Assembly: GCA_947385375.1 (NCBI GenBank)
Contig: CANDKR010000002.1
Span: forward strand, 62,001 to 126,000
Direction of reading: 5' to 3'
Origin: an uncultured Clostridia bacterium
GTDB lineage: Bacteria; Bacillota; Clostridia; TANB77; CAG-508
Length of the DNA stretch: 64,000 nucleotides
Shown: in pieces, positions 19,642 to 28,890 of the stretch
How the letters are laid out: the number at the start of each line of letters is the position of its first letter
Numbering within the stretch: the stretch's first letter is position 1
The notes under the pieces: model-generated
Databases searched by the model: none
What the model saw: only the letters and a program-made list of their open reading frames with translations
What the model was told of the DNA's origin: nothing
Made by a program: the position numbers and the translations under genes

Positions 19642-20442
19642 ATGGAAGCAAGTACAAGCTTAAAACTAATTGATGAAATTTGTAAAGAAAAAGGAATTGA
19701 TGAGAAAATACTTTCTTTTGGCTGGATTAGAGAACTTAAGAAAAATGGAAAAGTTTGTCACATAGTTGATGAAGCCTTTGACTTAAATCCAGCAGGCAGT
19801 TTTCTTATCGTAAATGATAAATATGCGTGTTTTGAGGTGCTAGAGAATAATGGAGTAAATAGCTTGAAACATTATATGATTTTCAATCCAGAAGGCAGAA
19901 TAAAAAATGCACCCAAAATCGAAGAAGAAGTAGATAAAGCCATAGAAAAATATGGTACAAAATTAGTAATTAAAGCAAATGATTCTTCAGAAGGACAAGA
20001 AGTGTATTTAGTAAATGGAAAAGAGGAGGCTATAAATAAAGTAGAAGATATTTTTAGCAGACATTTCTTAAGTTTAAGTATATGTCCTTTTGAAGTGATA
20101 GAAGCAGAATATAGAGTTATTTGTTTAGATGGCGAGATTTTATGTTTATATAAAAAGATTGCAGAAGGTTGGAAACATAACTTGTCACAAGGTGCTAAAA
20201 TTGTAGCAGATGTAGAAAATGATGAGAAAATAGCTGAAGTAAAAGATTTAGCACTAAGAGCATTTAAAGCAGTAAATGCTAGATTTGTTAGTGTAGATGT
20301 TTCAAAAAAAGCAAATGGCGAAATTTTTATAATGGAAATAAATGGAAGTGTTTGTATGAATAAGTTTATCGAGAATGCACCAAATGGCAAGGAAATTGCG
20401 AAAGCGGTATATGGAAAAGCACTAGATAAAATGTTTGCTTAG
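19642..20442 (+). CDS. ATP-grasp-like protein (RimK-related)
   Basis: The 266-residue soluble protein has ATP-grasp character: KLVIKANDSSEGQEVYLV as the lysine/glycine-rich nucleotide loop, EAEYRVICLDGEIL, an AFKAVNARFVSVDV segment and the metal-binding EINGSVCMNKF near the end, as in RimK and D-Ala-D-Ala ligase relatives. It probably ligates an amino acid or similar substrate through an acylphosphate. The true substrate is unknown. It lies 12 bases after the ABC permease and may belong to that unit, while the purine genes that follow have their own promoter. Confidence 0.65.
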   Translation: MEASTSLKLIDEICKEKGIDEKILSFGWIRELKKNGKVCHIVDEAFDLNPAGSFLIVNDKYACFEVLENNGVNSLKHYMIFNPEGRIKNAPKIEEEVDKAIEKYGTKLVIKANDSSEGQEVYLVNGKEEAINKVEDIFSRHFLSLSICPFEVIEAEYRVICLDGEILCLYKKIAEGWKHNLSQGAKIVADVENDEKIAEVKDLALRAFKAVNARFVSVDVSKKANGEIFIMEINGSVCMNKFIENAPNGKEIAKAVYGKALDKMFA

Positions 20443-20445
20443 TAG

Positions 20446-20474
20446 TTGATTTATTAAGTAAAATAATGTATAAT
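20446..20474 (+). promoter_or_regulatory. Sigma-A promoter for the purDNF genes
   Basis: TTGATT, 17 bases, TATAAT. The leader to purD is only about 30 bases, too short for a purine riboswitch. Confidence 0.75.
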
Positions 20475-20508
20475 TTTGTATGTAATTAAAACTAAGGAGG
20501 ACTTTGTT

Positions 20509-21810
20509 TTGGAAAAATGTTTATTATTAGGTAATGGTGGTAGAGAAGCTGTTATTGCAGAAAATATTGCAAAAACTTACAGCTTATATTCAGTGTTACC
20601 ATATGAAAATCCATCTATAGTAGAATATGTAGAAAAATCAAATGGAAAATATATTATTGGTTCTCCATTTGATAAAGAATTAGTTAAAAAATTTATTGAA
20701 GAAGAAAATATTGAAGTTTGTGTAATAAGTAGTGATAATTTATTGCAAGATGGTTTGATTGACTTAGCAAGAAGTTTGGGACTTAAAACATTTGGACCAA
20801 CAAGCAAGGCAGCAAAACTTGAGTGGAGCAAAACTTATGCATTAGATATCGTTCAAAAATTAGCACCAGAAATGGTTATTAAAAATTTTGATATTTCAAG
20901 TGTAGAAGAATTAGATAAAGCTGTCGAAAATTATTTAGATGAAAACTTTGTTGTAAAACCAGAAGGATTAACTGGTGGCAAAGGGGTTAAAGTAGGTGGA
21001 GAACATTTTAGTACAAAACAAGAAGGATATGACTATGCTAAAGAATGCTTAGAAGGCAGTGGCAAAGTTATAGTACAAGATAAAGTAAAAGGTTCTGAGT
21101 TTACAGTTATGGTATTAACAGATGGAAAAAATGTAGTACCACTTCCAATTACTTTTGATTATCCATATAGATATGAAGAAGATAAAGGACCTGGTACTGG
21201 TGGAATGGGATGTATGAGTTTTTCAAACGGTTTACTTCCTTTCTTAGAGCAAACAGATGTTGATAAATGTGTTGATTTAATACAAAAAACTATTAATTAC
21301 GTAAATAGAGAAAGTACTGAATTTACAGGAGTTTTATATGGTGGCTTCTTTAAAACAGAAGATGGCATTAAATTTATTGAATTTAATGCACGTTTTGGAG
21401 ATCCAGAAGCAATGAATGTATTAAACAGTCTTGAAACACCTTGGAATGAAGTTATGGAAAATATCTTTAAACAAAATTTAAGCAAAGAAAATTGTAAATT
21501 CAAAAAGACAAATACATTTTTAGTATACATAGTTAGCAAAGATTATGCAGTTAAGAAAAACAATGAGCCAGTTATTTTCAAATTAAATAAACAAAATATT
21601 GAAAATAAAGGTGTTAAAATTTACTTTGCCAATGCAAAAGAGATAGGACAAAATGAATATACATCTGTAAGTAATTCAAGACTATTTGCACTTGAGAAAA
21701 CAGGAGAAGATTTAGTTGAAATAAAAAAAGCTGTTTATAGAGTAATAGAAGAAGAAGTAGATACAATTTTAGATTATAGAAAAGATATAGGAGAAATTTA
21801 TGAGCATTAA
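20509..21810 (+). CDS. purD: Phosphoribosylamine-glycine ligase
   Basis: PurD joins phosphoribosylamine and glycine (GAR synthesis), the second step of purine synthesis. The 433 residues have LLLGNGGREA at the N-terminus and the ATP-grasp core with FVVKPEGLTGGKGVKV, DYPYRYEEDKGPGTGGMG and FIEFNARFGDPEAMNVL. The start is TTG 20509, eight bases after AAGGAGG (20494-20500); the in-frame ATG at 20476 lies upstream of that binding site. It overlaps purN by 11 bases. Its CCT-GGT Pro-Gly at 21190 is intact. Confidence 0.95.
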   Translation: MEKCLLLGNGGREAVIAENIAKTYSLYSVLPYENPSIVEYVEKSNGKYIIGSPFDKELVKKFIEEENIEVCVISSDNLLQDGLIDLARSLGLKTFGPTSKAAKLEWSKTYALDIVQKLAPEMVIKNFDISSVEELDKAVENYLDENFVVKPEGLTGGKGVKVGGEHFSTKQEGYDYAKECLEGSGKVIVQDKVKGSEFTVMVLTDGKNVVPLPITFDYPYRYEEDKGPGTGGMGCMSFSNGLLPFLEQTDVDKCVDLIQKTINYVNRESTEFTGVLYGGFFKTEDGIKFIEFNARFGDPEAMNVLNSLETPWNEVMENIFKQNLSKENCKFKKTNTFLVYIVSKDYAVKKNNEPVIFKLNKQNIENKGVKIYFANAKEIGQNEYTSVSNSRLFALEKTGEDLVEIKKAVYRVIEEEVDTILDYRKDIGEIYEH

Positions 21811-22375
21811 TTTAGCAGTTTTTGCTTCAGGAAGTGGCACAACACTTCAAGCAGTTATTGATAGCATAGAAACTGGTAAATTAGATGCTAAAATTACCAT
21901 AGTAGTTTCTAATAATCCAGATGCTTATGCACTAGAACGTGCTAGAAAAGCGGGAATACCTGTTTATGCTATATCTTCTAAAAGCACAGAAGATATTGAT
22001 AGTGAGCTTTCTGAAGTTTTAGAAGATTATGAAATAGATTTAATAGTGTTAGCTGGTTACCTAAGAAAAATAGGTGATAAGCTACTCGAAAAATATAGGA
22101 TAATAAATACACATCCATCTTTACTTCCAAAGTTTGGAGGGAAAGGAATGCATGGAATGCATGTACATCAAGCAGTAATAGATGCTAAAGAAAGTGAAAG
22201 TGGTGTAACAGTTCATTTTGTAAATGGTGAGTATGATAGTGGAAGTATTATAAGACAGACGACGGTTCCGGTATTAGAAACAGATGATGCAGAAAGTTTA
22301 TCAGCAAAAGTTCAAAAAGCAGAGAAAATTCAATTAATAGAAGTTTTAAACAATTTTTCAAAAGGAGTAATTTAA
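21800..22375 (+). CDS. purN: Phosphoribosylglycinamide formyltransferase
   Basis: PurN transfers formyl from 10-formyl-THF to GAR, the third step of purine synthesis. The 191 residues show the FASGSGT start, SNNPDAYALERA, the catalytic-type NTHPSLLPKF with Asn/His, and GVTVHFVNGEYDSG. It is translationally coupled to purD by overlap and followed five bases later by purF. Confidence 0.95.
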   Translation: MSINLAVFASGSGTTLQAVIDSIETGKLDAKITIVVSNNPDAYALERARKAGIPVYAISSKSTEDIDSELSEVLEDYEIDLIVLAGYLRKIGDKLLEKYRIINTHPSLLPKFGGKGMHGMHVHQAVIDAKESESGVTVHFVNGEYDSGSIIRQTTVPVLETDDAESLSAKVQKAEKIQLIEVLNNFSKGVI

Positions 22376-22380
22376 AAGGT

Positions 22381-23800
22381 ATGTTTAGTAAAATTAAAGA
22401 GGAATGTGGAATTTTTGGAATTTATGCTATGGAGAATGAGGAAGAGCTAGCACCAACGATTGGTATTGGTTTATCTTGTTTACAACATAGAGGAGAAGAA
22501 AGTTGTGGTATTGCAATTAATGATGGAGGACTTGTTACTTGTGAAAAGGATTTAGGTTTAGTATCAGATGTATTTACACCAGACAGACTTGCAAAATTAC
22601 CAACAGGAAAGATTGGCATAGGACATGTAAGATATTCTACTACTGGAGCACCAAAAAGGGAAAATGCACAGCCTATAGTAAAAAGATATGCTAAAGGAAA
22701 TATATGTGTTGTACATAATGGAAATCTTACAAATACAGAAGAACTTAGAAATGAATTAGAAGAGCATGGTGCTATATTTAATTCTACAAGTGATACAGAA
22801 GTTATTTGTTCTATTATAGCTAGAGAAAGAGTAAAAACAGGTTCAATAGAAGAAGCTGTCAAGAATGCTACAAAATATTTAAAAGGAGCTTATTCGCTTT
22901 TAGTAATGAGTTCAAGAAAATTAGTTGCTGTTCGTGATCCTTATGGTTTTAGACCATTATGTATGGGAAGAATGGGAGACGATTATGTTTTTGCCTCTGA
23001 GAGTTGTGCTTTAGATGTAGCAGGAGCGACTTTTGAAAGAGACATCAAACCACGGAGAAATTGTTACATTATATAAAAATGAGATCAAAACAGAAAGTTT
23101 TAGAAAAGACGAAAAAGACGGATTATGTATATTTGAATATGTATATTTTTCAAGACCAGATTCAAATATAGATGGAATGAACGTACATAAATTTAGAGAG
23201 CTTGCAGGTAAATATTTAGCAGAACAAGCCCCAGTAGAAGCCGATTTCGTTGCAGGTGTTCCAGATTCAGGGCTAGATGCTGCACTTGGATATTCAAAAT
23301 ATTCAAAAATACCTTATGATTTAGCTTTTGTAAAAAATAAATATATTGGTAGAACTTTTATACAATCTACTCAAACTAAAAGAAGAAATCAAGTTGCATT
23401 AAAATTAAACCCAATACCATCAACTGTTAAAGATAAGAGAATTATTTTAGTTGATGATTCAATAGTTAGAGGAACAACAATTACAAGAATTATAAAAGTA
23501 CTAAGACGTGCAGGAGCAAAAGAGATACATCTAAGAGTAGCTTCGCCAGCGTTTTTAGGAATTTGCTATTTTGGAACAGATGTAACCAATAAAGATGGTC
23601 TAATTGCTACTAAAAAATCAGTAGAAGAAATTAGGCAAGAGATTGGAGCGGATTCTTTAGAGTATTTAAGTTTAGAAAACTTAAGAAAAATTGCAGAAGG
23701 TTCAAATATGAAAGGCTTTTGTGAAGGATGCTTTACTAGCAAATATCCAATAGAAGTTCCAGACGAAATTCATAAAGACAAATTTGAAAAAATATTCTAA
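22381..23800 (+). CDS. purF: Amidophosphoribosyltransferase, read through a +1 frameshift
   Basis: PurF makes phosphoribosylamine from PRPP and glutamine, the committed step of purine synthesis. A propeptide MFSKIKEE precedes the catalytic Cys9 of CGIFG. Glutaminase motifs HVRYSTTGAP and VVHNGNL follow, then the PRPP loop ILVDDSIVRGTT and C-terminal cysteines in FCEGCF that suit an iron-sulphur type enzyme. Frame 0 reaches CGG at 23053 and would stop six codons later. Skipping C gives RDIKPGEIVTL and a 472-residue protein of normal length. PurF is needed for de novo purine synthesis, so decoding of the shift matters unless purines are supplied. Confidence 0.93.
23050..23056 (+). other. +1 frameshift site CCA-CGG-A in purF
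   Basis: The site lies at the hinge between the glutaminase and phosphoribosyltransferase halves. Skipping C gives the conserved Pro-Gly of KPGEIV. Confidence 0.8.
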
Positions 23801-23842
23801 AATAACAACATACTAAATATACTGTATTTAGTGAGGTATAGT

Positions 23843-24971
23843 ATGTTTAATGTAGCAGTTATAAACTTAAAAAGTTTAATAAAACATATAGTAAAAATAA
23901 TCATTGCAGTAATTATTATTGCAATGATTTTTAATTTATTTATAAGGAAATCTTATATAGATAGTTATAGTTTTCATATAGCTTGCATAAATTTGATTTC
24001 TAGTAATCTAGCAGTTTCATGTGTATATGAGGAAGAAAATGAAGGAGTAAGTTTAGGAACACTTTTAGGACATGAACTTGTAATTTTTGGAAGCCAAGGG
24101 GTATTTGCGTTTGAAGATACAAACTCAAAAGAAGTGGTAGAAGCAGAAAAGAATGACGAAGAAGTGCCTCAGGAAGAAATAGTAGAAAATACTCCAGAAG
24201 ATATTCATACACTTACTACACAGGTAATTGAAGAAAATAATAAAGTAGATAAATTTACTAATACTTATGGAAGCGTAAAAATTAGAAATGAGAGTAAATA
24301 TGAGCTAACAGAAGATATGATAAGACCTACAGTAGATTTCAATAATAAAAAAGATATTATTATTTTCCATACACATACTTGTGAAAGTTATACGTCAACA
24401 GAAAAATATAATTATGTATCAACAGGAAATTTTAGAACTACAGACCTAAATTTTTCAGTTGCGCATGTCGGAGAAGTTCTTAATCAAAGACTTACTGAAA
24501 GAGGATATAATGTGACACATGACCAGACTTATCATGACTATCCAGCCTACACTGGTTCTTATAATCGTTCTTATGCAACTGTTGACAAACTAATATCAGG
24601 AGATGTATGGACAGAATTTGTTATAGATTTACATAGAGATGCAATGGGAAATAGTAGCGAATACGCACCAGCAGTTAGAATAGGAGATGAAGTTGGAGCA
24701 CAGCTAATGTTCGTTATGGGAACAGATGGTGGAGGATTAGAACACCCGAACTGGCTTAATAATTTTAAACTAGCAGTTAAGATACAAGAAAAAGCAAATG
24801 AACTTTATCCTCGGATTATTTAAGCCAATTATCTTAAGAAATTCAAGATATAATCAGAACTTAGCAAGTGGAGCTTGTATAATAGAAGTAGGTGCAACAG
24901 GAAATACACTTGAACAGTGTGAAGTAAGCATGAAGTACTTAGCAAATGTTATAGCAGAAGTAATGAAATAA
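23843..24971 (+). CDS. spoIIP: Stage II sporulation protein P, read through a +1 frameshift
   Basis: SpoIIP is the amidase/endopeptidase that thins septal peptidoglycan during forespore engulfment with SpoIID and SpoIIM. A single N-terminal helix (about 10-35) anchors an extracytoplasmic domain with FHTHTCESY, VIDLHRDA and, beyond the shift, LYPGLFKPIILRNSRYNQ and IIEVGATGNTLEQ. Frame 0 ends two codons after CGG at 24812. Skipping C adds 52 residues and completes the family's C-terminus (375 in all). ATG 23843 has GAGG upstream, favoured over a GTG at 23831. Its presence implies a spore-forming lineage. Confidence 0.9.
24809..24815 (+). other. +1 frameshift site CCT-CGG-A in spoIIP
   Basis: Frame 0 stops three codons downstream. 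Skipping C gives the SpoIIP signature YPGLF. Confidence 0.8.
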
Positions 24972-24974
24972 AAA

Positions 24975-25029
24975 ATCGGTGGCAAAATTTTCTAATAAAT
25001 GCAAACTTTAAGAAAATCTTGCCACCGAT
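24975..25029. terminator. Bidirectional terminator between convergent genes
   Basis: ATCGGTGGCAA and AGAAAAT on each side pair into a long hairpin (arms 24975-24993 and 25011-25029). It lies between spoIIP and the minus-strand gene ending at 25041. Confidence 0.75.
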
Positions 25030-25040
25030 ATATTTATATA

Positions 25041-26573
25041 TTATCTTTCATCATGTTCCATATCTTGTGTATCATTAGAGTGCGTTATACCATTTGCTCT
25101 GTCATTAAAACTTTGAGCAAATTTAGCAGAGTCTTGTGAATATAGATATATTGCATAACTATCATCTTTTCCACTAGATGTGTAGAAAGTAGTTTTTATT
25201 GTATTTGCAAGTCCATCAGTTTCTCCAAGTGCTCTTGAAAGATCAGGATTTTGAACAGTATAACTATCTGATAATATGTATGCTGCAACACAAGCTCCTT
25301 CTGATAAAGAACTTGCATCTTTTCCTTCTGCTTCTAATATTTTTCTACCAGCTTGAACCATTTGTTGATTATACATATCTCCACCAGAACCAGTACTTTC
25401 AAGAACTTTTCCACTTCTTACAGGATTTCCTTGACCATCTACAATAGCAATGCTTCTTGAATCGTCATATTTATCTATAATACATGCTAAGCTTGAACTG
25501 TATTCAGTATAAGAAACACCAAGATCATCTAGTGCTTGTCTTAAATATGTAGGATTTGATGCAGAGTTACTTTGTGTTGAGATACGATAGATAACACCAT
25601 CTTTTTCTACTTCTAATATTCTTGCATTTCTGCTAACAGAGATATTATTTTGACCATAACCAGATAAATCGATATCTTCACCAGTATTATATTTATAAAC
25701 TTCAGCAGTTTTTTTGAAGAAGTCTTCACAAGCTTCTTTATATGAATTTATATCATTATTTATTGAAATAGGACCTGTTTGTTCAGGCTCTTCAATAGAT
25801 GCAGCAATAACAGGAGGAGGAACTACTTCAGTAAAACCAGTATGTGGGTTAGTATCTCCTTGTATTGTATTAGCATCAGTCCTATTTAACATAAATCCGC
25901 CTGCAACTAATACAGCAGAAAGAGCGAGTGCAGCAGTAAGGCCTTTACCAGCATTAACAAATCTTCCTTTTAAATCATCACCTAAACTAATAGCAGGAGC
26001 GTCTACTTGGAAAGTTTTTTCAGCATTCTCATAATATTTATCATTTGCAAGGTTATTTCTTTCTGCAAGTTCATTTGCTTGATGCTTGAAGCCTAAGCTA
26101 ATAACCATAGGTGAATGATCTTTCATAAGAGATACAAAACTTTTGAAAGCCTTAGAATTTTCAGAACTATCCATAAATAGATGAAGGTCACCTAAAGAGA
26201 TTTTTTCTTGAGAAAGCATCTCAGATAGAGTTTGAAAATTAGCAAGAGTTCTTTGCCTAATGGCAGTTTTTCTACAAACTCCTACATATTGTTTAGTAGC
26301 TTGGTCTTCTAATTCTGGATCGTAACCAGGTATAGGAATATTAATTAATTGTTCAGAAGTTGGTTCTTCTATATCAGGTTCACCAGCCAAAGCTAAATTC
26401 CTATTTAATTCAGAAGTTAATATTCTTCTTAAATCAGGGTTTCTTTCTATTATTCTTTTTTGTGTTTTGACAAGTTTTGATAGTTCTTCTGTTAATTGAA
26501 TAATTCTAACTTGTGAGCAAGAACGTAATAATTTCAAATTTTTTTCTAATTTTTTTCCAGGTTCTAGTTTCAT
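25041..26573 (-). CDS. Unknown single-pass membrane protein
   Basis: I recognise no family in these 510 residues. The first 200 are cytoplasmic-looking, helical and charged (with a run of Arg/Glu/Leu and an IPIPGYDPELEDQ segment). One membrane helix follows at about 209-230 (GLTAALALSAVLVAGGFML), then a Pro-rich linker with VVPPPV, and an extracytoplasmic domain of about 250 residues rich in Ser, Asn and Asp. AAAGGAG precedes the ATG. It is transcribed alone and divergently from thrS. No in-frame CGG occurs. A role at the envelope is inferred from topology only. Confidence 0.6.
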   Translation of the reverse strand: MKLEPGKKLEKNLKLLRSCSQVRIIQLTEELSKLVKTQKRIIERNPDLRRILTSELNRNLALAGEPDIEEPTSEQLINIPIPGYDPELEDQATKQYVGVCRKTAIRQRTLANFQTLSEMLSQEKISLGDLHLFMDSSENSKAFKSFVSLMKDHSPMVISLGFKHQANELAERNNLANDKYYENAEKTFQVDAPAISLGDDLKGRFVNAGKGLTAALALSAVLVAGGFMLNRTDANTIQGDTNPHTGFTEVVPPPVIAASIEEPEQTGPISINNDINSYKEACEDFFKKTAEVYKYNTGEDIDLSGYGQNNISVSRNARILEVEKDGVIYRISTQSNSASNPTYLRQALDDLGVSYTEYSSSLACIIDKYDDSRSIAIVDGQGNPVRSGKVLESTGSGGDMYNQQMVQAGRKILEAEGKDASSLSEGACVAAYILSDSYTVQNPDLSRALGETDGLANTIKTTFYTSSGKDDSYAIYLYSQDSAKFAQSFNDRANGITHSNDTQDMEHDER

Positions 26574-26688
26574 AGTATCTCCTTTAATCTCTCGTAAATA
26601 TACAATTTAATTATAATATATTTACTAAATAAAAGGTGATATGTTACTTAAATGTAATGCAAAATATACAAAAATGTTACAGAACTGC

Positions 26689-26717
26689 TTGACATAATTT
26701 GAAGAAAGTAGTATCAT
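26689..26717 (+). promoter_or_regulatory. Sigma-A promoter of the thrS T-box leader
   Basis: TTGACA, 17 bases, TATCAT, just upstream of the T-box structure. Confidence 0.75.
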
Positions 26718-26947
26718 AAAAATATGAGCTGTGAAGAGGAAAAGTAAAATAAAGGTTACTTTTAGAGAGAATATGCCTTAGGCTGAAAGCATATTTAAGA
26801 AAACAGATTTGAAAAACTACCTTGGAGCTTCTAATTGAAAAATTAGCGTTGTAAGATTACGTTATAAATCTATTAAGAGTTAAATATTAGGGTGGAACCG
26901 TGAGATAAAACTTACCCCTATAAGCAATATGCTTATGGGGATTTTTT
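26718..26947 (+). promoter_or_regulatory. T-box riboswitch controlling thrS
   Basis: The leader has the conserved T-box AGGGTGGAACCGTG (26889-26902) and an early AGAGAGAATATGCC element. A likely threonine specifier ACC lies at 26819-26821 (an ACT lies just before it). The intrinsic terminator CCCCTATAAGC/GCTTATGGGG plus T tract is at 26915-26947. Uncharged tRNA-Thr should pair with the specifier and the T-box bulge and prevent termination, raising threonyl-tRNA synthetase when threonine is scarce. Confidence 0.92.
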
Positions 26948-26992
26948 GTACCTATTTGCATATAAATTTAATTTTTAAGGAGGAACATAGTT

Positions 26993-28765
26993 ATGTTTAA
27001 AATTAAGTTAGGTGGAGGAAGAACAGCAGAAGTAGAGGAGGCTATGTATTGGCATACAACTTCTCATATTATGGCACAAGCTGTTAAAAGATTATTTCCA
27101 AGTGCTAAGATTGCGATAGGACCTTCAATTGAAAATGGTTTCTATTATGATTTCGATGTAGAAAAACCTTTTTCAGAAGAAGACTTAAAAGCTATTGAAG
27201 AAGAAATGAAAAAAATTATTAAAGAAGACCATCCATTAGAAAGATTTGAGCTTCCTAGAGAAGAAGCTATAAAGTTTATGGAAGAAAGAGAAGAACCATA
27301 TAAGGTAGAACTTATAAAAGATTTACCAGAAGGAGAAGTTATTTCTTTCTATAAACAAGGTGAATTTACAGACCTTTGTAGAGGACCTCACTTACCAAGT
27401 ACAGGAGCTGTTAAAGCTGTTAAATTATTAAGTTCATCAGGAGCTTATTGGAGAGGTGACGAACATAATAAAATGCTACAAAGAATTTATGGTATTTCTT
27501 TCCCTAAAGCTAGCGAAGTTGACGAATATTTAGCAAAACTTGCAGAAGCAAAAGAAAGAGATCATAGAAAAATCGGTAAAGAATTAGATTTATTTATGAC
27601 ACACGAGCTTGTTGGTTCAGGACTTCCAATGTTCTTACCAAAGGGTGCAACAGTTAGAAGATTACTTGAAAGATATATTCAAGATAAAGAAATTAGTATG
27701 GGATATAATCATGTTTATACACCATCACTTGCAAATGTTGCTTTATATAAAACTAGTGGACACTGGATGCACTATAAAGATGATATGTTTCCAGTAATGA
27801 AAATGGGTGAAGAAGAAATCGTTTTAAGACCAATGAACTGCCCACATCACATGTTAATTTATAGAAACAAAATGCACTCATATAGAGAATTACCAATAAG
27901 AATTGGAGAGCTAGCACATGACTTTAGATATGAAGATAGTGGAAGTGTTTGTGGTTTAGAGAGAGTTCGTGAGATGTGTCAAAACGATGCTCACCTTTTC
28001 GTAACACCAGATCAAATAAAGCAAGAATTCAAAAATGTTGTTGATTTAATTTTGTCAGTATATAAAGATTTCGGTTTTGAAAATTATTCATTCAGATTAT
28101 CTTTAAGAGATAAAAACAATAAAGAAAAATATTTTGATGATGATGAGATGTGGGAAAATGCAGAAAGTCAGTTAAGAGAAATTCTAACAGAAACAGGGCT
28201 TGATTTCTATGAAGCAGAAGGCGAAGCAGCTTTTTATGGTCCAAAACTAGATGTACAAATTAAAACAGCTTTAGGACATGATGTAACAGTTTCTACTTGC
28301 CAATTAGATTTCTTATTACCACAAAGATTTGAGCTAGAGTATATTGGAGAAGATGGTGAAAAACACAGACCAGTAGTTATCCATAGAGCTATCTTAGGTA
28401 CATTTGATAGATTTTTAGCTTTCTTAGTAGAAGAAACAAAAGGAGCTTTCCCAACTTGGCTTGCACCAGTTCAAGTAAAAGTTTTACCAATTACAGATAA
28501 TCAAAAAGATTATGCAAAATCAGTTGTAGAAAGACTTAAGAAAGAAGGCGTAAGAGTAGAACTTGATGATAGACAAGAAAAAATAGGTTATAAAATCCGT
28601 GAAGCACAACTTCAAAAAACTCCATATATGTTAATTATAGGAGAAAAAGAAGTAGAAAATTCAGCTGTAGGTGTACGTACAAGAAAAGAAGGCGATGTAG
28701 GACAAATGGCATTAGAAAACTTTGTTGCTAAAATTAAAGAAGAAATAAATACTTATGCAAGATAA
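26993..28765 (+). CDS. thrS: Threonine-tRNA ligase lacking the TGS domain
   Basis: ThrRS charges tRNA-Thr and edits mischarged Ser-tRNA. After about 20 residues the editing domain begins at once with [18 protein letters not shown]. The class II core follows (motif 2 [16 protein letters not shown]; zinc-ligand RPMNCPHH; motif 3 [11 protein letters not shown]), then the anticodon-binding domain ([11 protein letters not shown] to the end). At 590 residues it is about 50 shorter than usual because the N-terminal TGS domain is missing. AAGGAGG precedes ATG 26993, and no upstream in-frame extension is visible after the T-box. Confidence 0.95.
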   Translation: MFKIKLGGGRTAEVEEAMYWHTTSHIMAQAVKRLFPSAKIAIGPSIENGFYYDFDVEKPFSEEDLKAIEEEMKKIIKEDHPLERFELPREEAIKFMEEREEPYKVELIKDLPEGEVISFYKQGEFTDLCRGPHLPSTGAVKAVKLLSSSGAYWRGDEHNKMLQRIYGISFPKASEVDEYLAKLAEAKERDHRKIGKELDLFMTHELVGSGLPMFLPKGATVRRLLERYIQDKEISMGYNHVYTPSLANVALYKTSGHWMHYKDDMFPVMKMGEEEIVLRPMNCPHHMLIYRNKMHSYRELPIRIGELAHDFRYEDSGSVCGLERVREMCQNDAHLFVTPDQIKQEFKNVVDLILSVYKDFGFENYSFRLSLRDKNNKEKYFDDDEMWENAESQLREILTETGLDFYEAEGEAAFYGPKLDVQIKTALGHDVTVSTCQLDFLLPQRFELEYIGEDGEKHRPVVIHRAILGTFDRFLAFLVEETKGAFPTWLAPVQVKVLPITDNQKDYAKSVVERLKKEGVRVELDDRQEKIGYKIREAQLQKTPYMLIIGEKEVENSAVGVRTRKEGDVGQMALENFVAKIKEEINTYAR

Positions 28766-28777
28766 ATACTAGATTTT

Positions 28778-28816
28778 AAAGCTAATTCATAATATTTTTT
28801 ATGAGTTAGCTTTTTT
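28778..28816 (+). terminator. Rho-independent terminator after thrS
   Basis: AAAGCTAATTCAT pairs with ATGAGTTAGCTTT and runs into a T tract. Confidence 0.85.
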
Positions 28817-28890
28817 TAGTTGATAAAAAAATTTAGGTGTGATATACTTTGCTTGTGAATTTTTGTCACTATAGGATAGGAGGAGAAAAA

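Noticed and set aside
20446..20508. Purine riboswitch before purD
   Set aside because: The leader from promoter to start is only about 30 bases, too short for the aptamer.
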